NCBI RefSeq assembly: GCF_005844085.1
Contig: NZ_VCDI01000001.1
Coordinates: 186,001 to 250,000 of the forward strand
DNA: 64,000 nucleotides
Direction: 5' to 3'
From: Lichenicoccus roseus
GTDB lineage: Bacteria; Pseudomonadota; Alphaproteobacteria; Acetobacterales; Acetobacteraceae
Shown here: piece by piece, positions 44,585 to 53,481 of the stretch
Layout of the letters: every line of letters starts with the position of its first letter
Numbering within the stretch: the stretch's first letter is position 1
Notes under the pieces: generated by a model
Seen by the model: only the letters and a program-made list of their open reading frames with translations
Database searches by the model: none
Told to the model about the DNA's origin: nothing
Translations under genes and position numbers: made by a program

Positions 44585-45477
44585 TCTCGCAGCAGCTCGT
44601 TGATCGAGGTCTTGGCGCGGGTGCGCTCGTCCACCCGCTTGACGATCACCGCGCAGGCCAGCGACGGCAGCATCCGATTGTCGCCGGATTGCGGCACCGC
44701 CGCCGGCATGGTGCCCGGCACCACCACCGAATAGGCGGGCACCCGTCCCATGAACACCTCGCCCGTGACCCGATCGACGATCTTGGTGGATGCGCCCAGG
44801 AACACCCCCATCGAGATCACGCTGCCACGCTCCACCACCACCCCCTCGGCGATCTCCGAGCGGGCACCGATGAAGCAGTCGTCCTCGACGATCACCGGGC
44901 CGGCCTGCAGCGGCTCCAGGACGCCACCGATGCCGGTGCCGCCGCTGATGTGGCAGTTGCGGCCGATCTGGGCACAGCTGCCAACGGTGGCCCAGGTGTC
45001 GATCATGGATCCGCTCTCGATGCGCGCGCCGACATTGACGAAACACGGCATCAGTACGACACCCGGCGCCACGTAGGCCGAGCGGCGCACCACCGCGCCC
45101 GGCACCGCCCGGAATCCCGCCTGCGCAAAACGGCCGGCGTCCCAGCCCTCGAACTTCACCGGCACCTTGTCGAACACCGGCGCACCGCCGGCGCCTGGCA
45201 TCGGCACGCTGTCGTTCAGCCGGAACGAGAGCAGCACTGCCTGCTTGAGCCAGGCATTGACCACCCATCCGCCTGCGCCATGCTCCGCGGCACCGGGCTC
45301 GGCGACACGCAGGCTGCCGTCGTCCAGCCCGGACAGCGCCTGCTCGACATCGTCGCGATCGGCCCCGCGGGTCGCAGCCGAGAGCGTCGCGCGCCGCTCC
45401 CAGAGCGCCTCGATGCGGGCCTGCAGGGTATCGTCTCGGAGGCCGGATCGATCCAGGCCTGCCTGCTCTGCTGTCAT
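44581..45477 (-). CDS. dapD: 2,3,4,5-tetrahydropyridine-2,6-dicarboxylate N-succinyltransferase
   Basis: 298 residues. The left-handed beta-helix of hexapeptide repeats runs from about residue 115 to 235 ([34 protein letters not shown]). [16 protein letters not shown] is the DapD signature. It adds succinate from succinyl-CoA to tetrahydrodipicolinate. ATG at 45477; the upstream open part has no family match. First gene of the dapD-dapE-membrane protein unit. Confidence 0.95.
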   Translation of the reverse strand: MTAEQAGLDRSGLRDDTLQARIEALWERRATLSAATRGADRDDVEQALSGLDDGSLRVAEPGAAEHGAGGWVVNAWLKQAVLLSFRLNDSVPMPGAGGAPVFDKVPVKFEGWDAGRFAQAGFRAVPGAVVRRSAYVAPGVVLMPCFVNVGARIESGSMIDTWATVGSCAQIGRNCHISGGTGIGGVLEPLQAGPVIVEDDCFIGARSEIAEGVVVERGSVISMGVFLGASTKIVDRVTGEVFMGRVPAYSVVVPGTMPAAVPQSGDNRMLPSLACAVIVKRVDERTRAKTSINELLRD

Positions 45478-45629
45478 CGCGGTTCCGCTGCCGGGGGATG
45501 GGATCGGAGAACGGCGCGGACCATGCGGTGCGCCCTTCCCGGCTGTCAACGTGCCGGACCGGATCCGGACCGGCGACAGGCGGGCAGTCCCGTCCGTCTT
45601 TACCGGGCCTTCACCTGCGCAGGCGCATG

Positions 45630-47219
45630 ATGCGGCACGCACAGTGGATCGGCGCCATGACGGTATCTGAAGCTTGCACCGACCTCGCGCCGACCGGACC
45701 GCCGGATCCGGCTTCCGTCCTGCTCGCCGACTGCATGCGCGAGAGCCGCAACCGCTGGCGTGCGCTGGTGGCGCTTGGTGCGGACATCGCCTTCGAGACC
45801 GATCGCGACGGCCGCTTCGTCATGCTCTACCCCGAGTTCGTGCTCGGCTGGCGCGCCGCGCGCCTGATCGGTACCTTGGCACGCGATCTGCTGGCGCATC
45901 CGTCCGCCCGGCAGCCGGCGCCCGGGCCGCCAGCGGCGCTGTTCGATCCCTTCGCGGTCGACCGCGCCCGCCGGCGCCGCCGCGTGTGGTTCCGCCATGC
46001 CGACGGCTCCGCCGCCTGCCTGCTGCTGTCGAGCGAGCCGCTCGCCGATCCGGCCGGAGGGGTGCGCGGGCTCGGCACCGACATCACGGTGCAGGACCGC
46101 CACGATGCGAGGCTCGCGTCCGACCTGCTGCAGCAGGAAAACGTGGGGCTCATCCTGGCGCGCATGCGCGACGCGCTGCTACCTGCGCAGTCGCTCGCCA
46201 TCGCGCTCGAGGAGCTGGTCGGCGTTGCCGGTGGCGAGGGATCTGCACTGTTGCTGCTGGCGCCGCCGCACGCGGGGCTGCCGGGGGCAGCAAGCCCGGA
46301 TGCCAGATCTGCCAACCCGGTTTCTCCGGGACCGGCGACCAGAGCCGGACCGGGGGCCGAACCAGGGCCCGGCCTTTCCCCGGTGGGCGTGCGCCTGCTG
46401 TCGCAGGGTGGTTCACCCTGGCCCGGCACGGCATGGGGCCTCGGCGCGCTGCTGCTGGCAGCCGATGTGCCCGAGAGCGCTCCATGGCAGCGGACGATGC
46501 TGCAAGCCGGGCTCACGCTGCTGCTGTGCGCGGCGCCCGGCCGTTTCGGGGGCACCGCCGTGCTGGCTCTGTGGCGCGAGACGCCGGACTGGAGCGGCGC
46601 CGAAACCGGCCTGGCCCGGACGGTCCTGCAGGCGATCCAGCCGGCGATCGAGCAGGAGCAGATCCAGCGCGAGATCGCGCGGCAGTCGCGTGCCGACCTG
46701 CTCACCGGCCTGCTCAACCGGCAGGGCTTCGAGGGGGAGGTGCGCCGGCGCTTCGACCGGCTCGATCGGGACGGGCTCTACGGCACCCTGCTGGTCATCG
46801 GTCTCGACGGCTTGCGCCACCTCAACACCGCGGGTGGGCTTGAGGCGGGCGATGCCGCCCTGGTCGCGGCCAGTGTTGCCTTCAACAGCGGCGTGCGGCC
46901 AACCGACCTTACGGCGCGGCTGAACGGCGACCTGTTTGCGCTGTGGCTGGATGGTGCCGACCATTTCGCAGCCGCGGAGCGGGCGGAGGTGCTGGCGCGC
47001 AACGGCGTGCCGCTACCCCTTGGAAGTGCACCGGAGGGCGCGCCGGACCAGGCAGTTCAAGGCGGCAGGATCGGGATCTCGATCGGCCTCGCGACCCGGA
47101 CGGTGCGATCGTTCGAGCCGTTGGACAGCCTGCTGCGCCGCGCAGCCGCCGCGATGCGGGCGGTCAAGCTGGCCGGTGGTGGTCGCTGGCTGGTCTCCGG
47201 CGAGGAGCCGATGCCATGA
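45630..47219 (+). CDS. PAS sensor protein with degenerate GGDEF domain
   Basis: 529 residues from ATG 45630 (45627 and 45657 are alternatives). An N-terminal PAS-like fold ([19 protein letters not shown], ending [17 protein letters not shown]) is followed by a GAF-like middle part (about 165-350, with a Gly/Pro-rich loop) and a diguanylate-cyclase fold ([24 protein letters not shown]). Where active cyclases have GGDEF, this protein has NGDLF (near residue 430), so catalysis is unlikely. It may bind GTP or act as an effector. It overlaps the DUF2336 gene by four bases. Confidence 0.78.
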   Translation: MRHAQWIGAMTVSEACTDLAPTGPPDPASVLLADCMRESRNRWRALVALGADIAFETDRDGRFVMLYPEFVLGWRAARLIGTLARDLLAHPSARQPAPGPPAALFDPFAVDRARRRRRVWFRHADGSAACLLLSSEPLADPAGGVRGLGTDITVQDRHDARLASDLLQQENVGLILARMRDALLPAQSLAIALEELVGVAGGEGSALLLLAPPHAGLPGAASPDARSANPVSPGPATRAGPGAEPGPGLSPVGVRLLSQGGSPWPGTAWGLGALLLAADVPESAPWQRTMLQAGLTLLLCAAPGRFGGTAVLALWRETPDWSGAETGLARTVLQAIQPAIEQEQIQREIARQSRADLLTGLLNRQGFEGEVRRRFDRLDRDGLYGTLLVIGLDGLRHLNTAGGLEAGDAALVAASVAFNSGVRPTDLTARLNGDLFALWLDGADHFAAAERAEVLARNGVPLPLGSAPEGAPDQAVQGGRIGISIGLATRTVRSFEPLDSLLRRAAAAMRAVKLAGGGRWLVSGEEPMP

Positions 47220-47962
47220 CCCGGGCCCCGATCACCGGACGGCTGGACCAGCTCCTCGCAGCGCATCCCGGCCGCGAGGATGTGGCGGCCGCCATCGAGC
47301 GACAACTGCTGCAGCTGGTGGCCGAGGGCTGGTCGACGCTGATCGAGGCCTGTGCCGATGGTCTTGCGTCCGGCGCCGCGGACGCCCTGCGGGCCGCGAC
47401 ACCGGCGATGCCCGGCACCGAGCTGCTGCTGCCGAGGCTGGCGGCGGCGCTGAGTCCGGCGACCCTGCTGGGGCTGCGGCCCGGGTGCGATGCCATGCTG
47501 GCGCTGCTGCTGGCGCATCCACTGGCGCAGCAGCGTGAGCAGGTGCTCGACGCACTGCGCGACGGACCGGACGAGACCACCCTGGTCGCGATCTGCGCGA
47601 GCTGGTCGCGCCGGATGCTCGTCGCCGCCCTGGGCGCCATCGACGGGGTGAGCCAGCGCGACCGCCTAGCGTTGCAGGAGCGGCTGCTGGCGCTACGCGG
47701 CGAGCTTGGCGAAATAGCCGAGGCGGAGGTCGAAGGCACCGGTCCGGATGATCTCGGCGAGGCGCTGCATGCCGCGTCGCATCGACGCGCCAGCGAGATC
47801 CTGGCCGAGCGGGCCGGGGTTTCGACCGCGGTGGTGGAGACCGCCATCACCCGGCGCGACCGCCGGCGGCTGCTGGCCTTGTGCAAGGCAGCCGGCGCCG
47901 GCCCCGACGAGGCGGTGGCGCTGCAGATCCAGCTTGCCCGTATCTGCCCCAGTGAGCTTTGA
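47216..47962 (+). CDS. DUF2336 family protein
   Basis: 248 residues, largely alpha-helical with repeated short helices of a HEAT-like kind. The C-terminal line ASEILAERAGVSTAVVETAITRRDRRRLLALCKAAG fits DUF2336, a family of unknown function common in alphaproteobacteria. It is coupled to the PAS/GGDEF gene by ATGA, which suggests a role in the same signalling path. Its end faces argB, 24 bases apart. Confidence 0.65.
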   Translation: MTRAPITGRLDQLLAAHPGREDVAAAIERQLLQLVAEGWSTLIEACADGLASGAADALRAATPAMPGTELLLPRLAAALSPATLLGLRPGCDAMLALLLAHPLAQQREQVLDALRDGPDETTLVAICASWSRRMLVAALGAIDGVSQRDRLALQERLLALRGELGEIAEAEVEGTGPDDLGEALHAASHRRASEILAERAGVSTAVVETAITRRDRRRLLALCKAAGAGPDEAVALQIQLARICPSEL

Positions 47963-47965
47963 TCG

Positions 47966-47999
47966 CCGCGGCAAGCAGACCTCTTCCTAGGTGCCGCGG
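47966..47999. terminator. Inverted repeat between convergent DUF2336 and argB genes
   Basis: CCGCGGCA (47966-47973) and TGCCGCGG (47992-47999) form an 8-bp stem around an 18-base loop. GATC follows the right arm directly; on the left, GATC stands two bases out (a bulge). It sits between the two stop codons and partly in argB. No T-run, so it is only a candidate two-way terminator. Confidence 0.35.
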
Positions 48000-48892
48000 A
48001 TCAGAGTGCCCGGGCCGGCAGCGGTGAACAGCTCAAGCAGGCACGCATGTGGCACCCGTCCGTCCAGGATGACCGCCGCCTTGGCGCCGGCGGCGACCGC
48101 CTCCAGACAAGTCTCCACCTTCGGGATCATGCCGCCGGAGATCATGCCGCTGGCGATGCCGGCGCGGGCCTGCTCCGGCGACAGCTCCTCGATAAGCTGC
48201 TTGTTCTCGTCGAGCACGCCCGGCACGTCGGTCAGCATGAGCAGACGTGTCGCTCCGAGCGCACCCGCGATCGCCCCCGCGGCAGTATCGGCGTTGATGT
48301 TGAAGGTCTCGCCGTTCGCCCCAGCGCCGACCGGTGCGATCACCGGGATCAGGCCGGAGCCTGACAGGGCGTACAGCAGGCGGGTATCGATGCGGTCCGG
48401 CTGGCCGACGAAGCCGAGATCGAGCGCGCGCTCGATATGGCTGTGCGGATCACGCACCGTACGCTGCAGTTTCACCGCCCGGATCAGGCCGCCATCCTTG
48501 CCGGAGATGCCGACCGCGAGCGCGCCGGCGCGGTTGATCAGGTCGGCGACCTGCTTATTCACCGAGCCCGACAGGACCATCTCGATGATCTCGACCATCG
48601 CGGCGTCGGTGACCCGCAGGCCGTCGACGAAGCTCGACTTGATGGCGAGCCGTTCGAGCATCGTATTGATCTGCGGCCCGCCGCCATGCACCACGACCGG
48701 ATTGACCCCGACCAGCTTGAGCAGCGCGATGTCGTGTCCGAACGCCTCGGACAGTGTCGCATCGCCCATCGCGTGGCCGCCGTATTTCACCACGATGGTG
48801 TCGCCGGCGTAGCGACGCAGAAACGGCAGCGCGCTCGCCAGGGTCGCTGCCTGCTCACGTGCCGCATTCAGCGCCGCTTCGCTCAAACTCAT
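47987..48892 (-). CDS. argB: Acetylglutamate kinase
   Basis: 301 residues. [24 protein letters not shown] and [17 protein letters not shown] are the nucleotide and acetylglutamate sites; [18 protein letters not shown] closes the amino-acid-kinase fold. Second step of arginine synthesis. It follows engB by 30 bases at the end of the rpmH-rnpA-yidD-yidC-engB run, an order seen in several alphaproteobacteria. Confidence 0.97.
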   Translation of the reverse strand: MSLSEAALNAAREQAATLASALPFLRRYAGDTIVVKYGGHAMGDATLSEAFGHDIALLKLVGVNPVVVHGGGPQINTMLERLAIKSSFVDGLRVTDAAMVEIIEMVLSGSVNKQVADLINRAGALAVGISGKDGGLIRAVKLQRTVRDPHSHIERALDLGFVGQPDRIDTRLLYALSGSGLIPVIAPVGAGANGETFNINADTAAGAIAGALGATRLLMLTDVPGVLDENKQLIEELSPEQARAGIASGMISGGMIPKVETCLEAVAAGAKAAVILDGRVPHACLLELFTAAGPGTLIRGT

Positions 48893-48922
48893 GCGTCCAG
48901 CCTCATGTGCCCCTGCTCCCGG

Positions 48923-49660
48923 TCAAAACCGATTTTGGACCGGCAGGGCAAGTTCGGCCAGGGTCGCGCGCAGTTCGGTTATGCCCAGTCCGGTTTCGCT
49001 GCTGGTCAGGATCACCTCCGGATGCGCCGCCGCATGCTTGCGCGCCAGCGCCTCGACGGCCACGCGCTTGGCGGCCAGAACCGGTGGCTTCGGCGCGTCC
49101 GACTTGGTGAGCACCAGCTGGAAGCTCACCGCGGCACGGTCCAGCAGCTTCATCGCCTCGAGATCGTTGGCCTTGATCTCGATCCGGCTGTCCAGCAGCA
49201 GCAGCACACGGCGCAAGGTCGGACGTCCGCGCAGGAAGTCGAACATCAGCCCCTGCCAGTCCTCCTTCACCGCCTTCGCTGCCTCGGCGTAGCCATAGCC
49301 CGGCATGTCCACCAGCGTGAGGCGCTGGCCGAGATCGAAGAAGTTGAGCTGCTTGGTGCGCCCCGGCTGCGAGGAGGCGCGGGCGAGAGCCTTGTGGCCG
49401 GTCAATGCATTGATCAGCGTCGACTTGCCGACGTTCGAGCGCCCGGCGAAGGCGATCTCCGGCCGGTCCGGCTCCGGCAGCTGGTCGAGCCGCTGCGCCG
49501 CATAGAAGAACCGGCACTCGGCGGCGAACAGCAGGCGTCCCGCCTCGATCGCCGCTTCCCGGTCAGCCTCTGTCGGCGCCGGATCGGTCAGCTCTGCACC
49601 GGACGCGCCGCCTCCCGGCCCCTGCCGCCGCCCAGCCGGGTGCTGCGCATGATGAGCCAT
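48923..49660 (-). CDS. engB: Ribosome-biogenesis GTPase YihA/EngB
   Basis: 245 residues if the ATG at 49660 is used. P-loop GRSNVGKSTLINALTG, switch I/G2 region SSQPGRTKQLNFF, G3 DMPGYGYAEA, G4 TKSD and the C-terminal TSSETGLGI are present. It helps large-subunit assembly. No ATG, GTG or TTG occurs in frame between the yidC stop and the P-loop, so the start must be upstream and overlaps yidC by 73 bases, or else be CTG near 49587. The N-terminal extra residues look unlike the family and may not be part of the native protein. Confidence 0.9.
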   Translation of the reverse strand: MAHHAQHPAGRRQGPGGGASGAELTDPAPTEADREAAIEAGRLLFAAECRFFYAAQRLDQLPEPDRPEIAFAGRSNVGKSTLINALTGHKALARASSQPGRTKQLNFFDLGQRLTLVDMPGYGYAEAAKAVKEDWQGLMFDFLRGRPTLRRVLLLLDSRIEIKANDLEAMKLLDRAAVSFQLVLTKSDAPKPPVLAAKRVAVEALARKHAAAHPEVILTSSETGLGITELRATLAELALPVQNRF

Positions 49661-51396
49661 TGCTGCGCCACCGTGAGGGTGTTGTTCCAGCAGTAGTAGA
49701 TCACCAGGCCGGCCGGCTGCCGCGCCAGCACGAAGGTGAAGATCAGCGGCATGATCTGGAACAGCTTCGCCTGGGTCGGGTCGGGCGGCGGCGGGTTCAT
49801 GCGCTGCTGCATGAACATCGTGATGCCGAGGATGATCGGCCAGACGCCCAGATGCAGCATCGGCGAGATCACCGTCGGATCGAACGGGATGAGCCCGAAC
49901 AGGTTGAACAGGTTGGTCGGATCCGGCGCCGAAAGGTCGCGGATCCAGCCGAAGAACGGCGCATGCCGCATCTCGATGGTGACGTAGAGATCCTTGTAGA
50001 GGCACCAGAACACCGGGATCTGCACCAGCATCGGCAGGCAGCCGCTGGCCGGATTGACGCCCTCCTGCTTGTAGAGCGTCATCATCTCCTTGTTCATCTG
50101 CATCGGGTCGTCTTTGTGCCGCTCGCGCACCGCCGTCATCTTCGGCGCCAGCAGCTTCATCTTGCTCATCGAGCGGAACGACTTCGTCGCCAGCGGGAAG
50201 AACAGGGTCTTGACGATCAGCGTGAATGCCAGCAGCGCCAGGCCGAAATTGCCGAGCACGGTGTTGAGCCAGTCCAGCACGTAGAAGATCGGCTTTGTCA
50301 GGAACGCGAACCAGCCGAAATCCACCGCCTTCCAGAAGTCGGCGATATGCAGCGAGGCCTGGTAGCCCTCGAGCACATGCACCTCCTTGGCGCCGGCAAA
50401 GACGTGGCTGGTGCTCGATCCGGTAGCGCCGGGCGCGATCACCGTCGGGCTACTGGCGAGGAAGTCGATCTGGTAGGTGCCGGCGCCGGCATTCGGCACA
50501 TAGCGATAGGTGGCGGTACCGGCGGTGGTGGCGGACGGCACGATGGCCGTCAGCCAGTACTTGTCGGTGATCCCGGCCCAGGCCCCTTCGGGCTGCGCTC
50601 CGGCAGCCGGGGCCGCCTGTGGCGCGCTCCAGCCGACGCCATCGGCGCTGGCGCCGTTGCTCTGCACGGTCTTGTAGGACATCTCCTCGAGACGGCCGTC
50701 GACCACCGCGATCGGCCCCTCATGCACGAGGTAGCCGCCGGTCACCGCCGGGGTGTAGCCACGGCTCACCCGCGCCCACGGATACAGCGTGACCGGCGCG
50801 CCGGTGGCGTTCTGCACCGACTGTTCGACGCCGAACATGAAGTTGCGGTCGACGCTGAACACGACGTGGAAGGTCAGTCCGGCGCCGTTGTTCCAGCTCA
50901 GCGTCAGCGGGCTGGCCGGCGACAGGCCATGGCCGTCGGTGGTCCACCGCGTGTCGCTGTCCGGCAGCTTCACCGTGCTGTCGGGTGCCGCACTCCAGCC
51001 GACCTGCACCAGGTTGGGCTGCGGCGACGAGCGCGGCTCCAGCACCCGGACCTGCGGCGAGTTCGCCTGGATGGTCTCGCGGTAGTCGCGCAGCACCACG
51101 TCGTCGAGCCGTGCGCCGGTCAGGTTGACGCTGCCCTTCAGTCGCGGCGCGTCGATCGGGATGCGCTGGTCGTTGGCCTTCCCGGCGGAGAGCGGCGACG
51201 GGATTGCCACCGGCTGGGTGCCGGCCGACGCGGTGTCGATCTGCGGCGCCGGCGCCGCACCTGGCGGCGTGGTCTGCGTGGTGTGGGCTGCCTGCTGGTG
51301 CAGCGCCTGCCGGTTCTGCTTCGGCAGCACCAGCTCGAAGCCGACCAGGATCGCGATGGAGAGGGCTACGGCCAGGATCAGGCGGTTGTTGTCCAT
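49588..51396 (-). CDS. yidC: Membrane protein insertase YidC
   Basis: 602 residues. N-terminal anchor NNRLILAVALSIAILVGFELV, a periplasmic beta-sandwich (about 60-350), then the insertase core with FGNFGLALLAFTLIVKTLFFPLA, CLPMLVQIPVFWCLYKDL and late helices ending NNTLTVAQQWLIM. It inserts inner-membrane proteins with or without Sec. The start adjoins yidD (shared base 51396). Its 3' end is overlapped by the likely engB start. Confidence 0.97.
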   Translation of the reverse strand: MDNNRLILAVALSIAILVGFELVLPKQNRQALHQQAAHTTQTTPPGAAPAPQIDTASAGTQPVAIPSPLSAGKANDQRIPIDAPRLKGSVNLTGARLDDVVLRDYRETIQANSPQVRVLEPRSSPQPNLVQVGWSAAPDSTVKLPDSDTRWTTDGHGLSPASPLTLSWNNGAGLTFHVVFSVDRNFMFGVEQSVQNATGAPVTLYPWARVSRGYTPAVTGGYLVHEGPIAVVDGRLEEMSYKTVQSNGASADGVGWSAPQAAPAAGAQPEGAWAGITDKYWLTAIVPSATTAGTATYRYVPNAGAGTYQIDFLASSPTVIAPGATGSSTSHVFAGAKEVHVLEGYQASLHIADFWKAVDFGWFAFLTKPIFYVLDWLNTVLGNFGLALLAFTLIVKTLFFPLATKSFRSMSKMKLLAPKMTAVRERHKDDPMQMNKEMMTLYKQEGVNPASGCLPMLVQIPVFWCLYKDLYVTIEMRHAPFFGWIRDLSAPDPTNLFNLFGLIPFDPTVISPMLHLGVWPIILGITMFMQQRMNPPPPDPTQAKLFQIMPLIFTFVLARQPAGLVIYYCWNNTLTVAQQWLIMRSTRLGGGRGREAARPVQS

Positions 51397-51653
51397 CAGG
51401 GTACGGCCGGGCTCTTCTCGATTGAGGGGACGGATGCGGGCGGCACCGGATCATGGCCGCCGGCGCACCACGGGTTGCAGCGGAGCAGGCGACGCGCGGA
51501 TAGAGCCGTCCCGGCGAGGGCACCGTGCACCGACACCGCCTCGAGGGCGTAGTCGCTGCAGGATGGCACGAAGCGGCAGTTCGGCCCAAGCACCGGACGC
51601 AGCGTGAACTGATAGGCACGGATGCCCGTCCGGATGGCAATGGCCGCGATCAC
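51396..51653 (-). CDS. yidD: Membrane protein insertion efficiency factor YidD
   Basis: 85 residues. GIRAYQFTLRPVLGPNCRFVPSCSDYALEAV and LLRCNPWCAGGHDPVP are the family cysteine-rich signature. It assists YidC-dependent insertion, on the inner face of the membrane. Overlaps rnpA by four bases and touches yidC. Confidence 0.95.
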   Translation of the reverse strand: MIAAIAIRTGIRAYQFTLRPVLGPNCRFVPSCSDYALEAVSVHGALAGTALSARRLLRCNPWCAGGHDPVPPASVPSIEKSPAVP

Positions 51654-51988
51654 CCGCCGGCCTTGCGCAATGCCCGTGACAGGTCGTCGATCAGGGCGCG
51701 GAACGGCCGGCGCCCGGTGCCGTCGCGACCGATCAGCACCAGATCGACGCCACGCAAGTCGCGCTCGCGCAGGAGCAGACGCGCCGCTTCCCGCAACCGG
51801 CGCTTGGCACGGTTGCGCACCACGGCGTTCCCGACCTTCTTGGTGACGGTAAATCCGAGCCGGGCCGGCGCATCGTCACCGCGCGCGAGGCATTGCAGAA
51901 CCAGGCCGGGCATCGGCGCCTTGCGGCCGCGCGAGGCCACCCGCAGGAACTCGGCCCGGCGTTTCAGCCGAACCTCCGGCGAGGCCAT
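51650..51988 (-). CDS. rnpA: Ribonuclease P protein component
   Basis: 112 residues. The basic RNR signature is VVRNRAKRRLREAARLL; the N-terminus RLKRRAEFLRVASRGRKA is typical. It is the protein cofactor of RNase P for 5' processing of tRNA. ATG 51988. It follows rpmH by 32 bases and overlaps yidD by four. Confidence 0.95.
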   Translation of the reverse strand: MASPEVRLKRRAEFLRVASRGRKAPMPGLVLQCLARGDDAPARLGFTVTKKVGNAVVRNRAKRRLREAARLLLRERDLRGVDLVLIGRDGTGRRPFRALIDDLSRALRKAGG

Positions 51989-52020
51989 CGGCGGCCGCTC
52001 CGGTCGTGGCTTGCCCTGGG

Positions 52021-52155
52021 TCAGGCAGAGAGGCGCTTGCGGCCCTTGGCGCGGCGGTTGGCCAGGACCCGGCGACCGCCGACGGTCTCCATGCGTGCAC
52101 GGAAGCCGTGACGACGCTTGCGGACCAGCTTGGAGGGTTGATAGGTGCGCTTCAC
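52021..52155 (-). CDS. rpmH: Large ribosomal subunit protein bL34
   Basis: 44 residues, GTG start at 52155: [20 protein letters not shown], then [21 protein letters not shown]. Sequence and length are those of bL34. It opens the classic rpmH-rnpA-yidD-yidC cluster. The 230 bases upstream, up to the DHp-like gene, should hold the promoter and, in many bacteria, the origin; no DnaA-box cluster was noticed. Confidence 0.97.
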   Translation of the reverse strand: MKRTYQPSKLVRKRRHGFRARMETVGGRRVLANRRAKGRKRLSA

Positions 52156-52386
52156 GACGGCACTCTCCTGAGGTGGATGGCCAGGCACCGCTTGCTGATG
52201 GCCGAATGGACGACTGAGGCGCGGCGCATGCGGAATGCGCTACGCCTGCAAAGGAGCGGCGGCTTATAGTCGCCGCCGGCATCCCGCGTCAACCGCCAGC
52301 CCCCCGCCCAACCGCCAGCCTGGAGCCGCGCGCATGTCCGGTCCGTCTACGCCATCGATACGAACCGACCGGAGGGGAGACCAGCG

Positions 52387-52650
52387 ATGACGCCGGACCG
52401 GAGCGCGGAAGACCAGGCCCTGATCGACGCGTTGACCACCCGCGCAACGACGGCCGAGCAGGCCCTTGTGCAACGCGACGCCACCATGTCGAAGCTGCGC
52501 CACGACCTGCGCGGCATCCTTTCGCCGGCCATGCTGATGGCGGACCGGCTGTCCGGCAGCGTCGACCCGATCGCCCGTCGCACCGCCGAGACGCTGATCA
52601 AGACGATCGAGCGCGCCGACGCCGCCCTGAAGGCGACCCGGCAAACCTGA
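52387..52650 (+). CDS. Stand-alone histidine-kinase dimerisation (DHp)-like protein
   Basis: 87 residues, two predicted helices. Residues around 35-52 read SKLRHDLRGILSPAMLMA, which resembles the phosphoacceptor helix of HisKA domains (His-Asp-Leu-Arg-x-x-Leu-x-Pro). A second helix with TLIKTIERADAAL follows. There is no ATPase domain, no sensor and no receiver nearby. It could be a phosphotransfer or kinase-inhibiting protein. The ATG follows GGAGGGGAG. Divergent from rpmH. Confidence 0.6.
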   Translation: MTPDRSAEDQALIDALTTRATTAEQALVQRDATMSKLRHDLRGILSPAMLMADRLSGSVDPIARRTAETLIKTIERADAALKATRQT

Positions 52651-52679
52651 CGTCCACTACAAGTGTGGCCCAGGCGTGG

Positions 52680-52949
52680 TCAGGAACGCCTGGCCCGCCT
52701 CCGGCACATCGGGGCATCGGCGGAGGTCGGGACAAGCATCCGGATCTGCCGCGGACAGACCGACCTGACCCGGTCCTGGCGCGTGGCGACGCCCGGCAGC
52801 CCGAGACGCAGGATCTCCGTGTCGGACATCCGTCCCGGGATGGCCGCAAGGCGATCGGCCTCGCGCCGGGTCGCGACCGGGACTGCGGACGGCAGCACCG
52901 GAATGAGCCCGAAGCGCTCGTGGCTCCTGGTTGCGCGGCGGCCGATCAT
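52680..52949 (-). CDS. Small basic protein, faintly DUF1127-like
   Basis: 89 residues. The middle reads READRLAAIPGRMSDTEILRLGLPG, loosely like the helix-turn pattern of DUF1127 proteins (L-x-x-L-x-D-x-x-L-x-D-I-G-L). The rest is Arg-rich. The ATG at 52949 overlaps the stop of the next upstream small ORF by ATGA, which supports both as real. An ATG at 52955 is alternative. Evidence is coding-like composition and coupling only. Confidence 0.35.
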   Translation of the reverse strand: MIGRRATRSHERFGLIPVLPSAVPVATRREADRLAAIPGRMSDTEILRLGLPGVATRQDRVRSVCPRQIRMLVPTSADAPMCRRRARRS

Positions 52950-53176
52950 GACCATGCCACGCCGCGCAGGAGAGTGGTTCGGCGGGTCCGCGACCAACCG
53001 GAATGGCCCGCAGGCATGAAGCAGCGGTCGGGACGCCGGTCGGAGAGGAAAGCGAGCAGGGCGGGATGTTCCGGATCGATGTCGCCGTCGAAGTAGCTGG
53101 CCACCTCGCCGGTCCCGGCATACTCGGCCAGCAGGCTGCCGTGCGCGGACATGATCCTGTAGAGCACGGCCCTCAT
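52946..53176 (-). CDS. Small hypothetical protein
   Basis: 76 residues: RIMSAHGSLLAEYAGTGEV, SYFDGDIDPEHPALLAFLS, then an Arg-rich tail. It contains an acidic middle part and a basic end. AGAGGTGG stands just before the ATG. I recognise no family. Its stop overlaps the start of the following small ORF. The upstream 150 bases are lower in GC than the rest of the window. Confidence 0.4.
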   Translation of the reverse strand: MRAVLYRIMSAHGSLLAEYAGTGEVASYFDGDIDPEHPALLAFLSDRRPDRCFMPAGHSGWSRTRRTTLLRGVAWS

Positions 53177-53481
53177 CCACCTCTGGTTCCAGACTGCGGC
53201 TTTGCAAATGTAGCTAGGTTTGCACGGTTCAGGCAGGACGGTGACAATATCGACGGAATACAATATCCAGCATAACAGCGGCACGGTATTTACCTTTACC
53301 GCTCTATACTGGATGCCTTGCAACATATTAGGCGTTGACCGGCACCCAGACGTCATGGGAAGCAGAAGGTCAACCGCCCAAATAGTTTCCCACGTCGATC
53401 CGATGGCCCACCTGCGCGATGCGGGTCTGCGTCCGAAGCGCACCACACGATGATCGGAACTGGACCCTGACGGACGCCGAC
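53177..53481. other. AT-richer intergenic region before the glycan cassette
   Basis: About 300 bases with visibly lower GC (53200-53350) than the surroundings. TATACT at about 53315-53320 could be a -10 box for the glycosyltransferase gene on the plus strand, but no good -35 was found at 16-18 bases. No repeat or gene is seen. A frame open from 53419 leads into the glycosyltransferase. Confidence 0.4.

Noticed and set aside
52156-52386. Replication origin near rpmH
   Set aside because: The rpmH-rnpA cluster often lies near an origin, but I saw no cluster of DnaA boxes and dnaA is not in the window.
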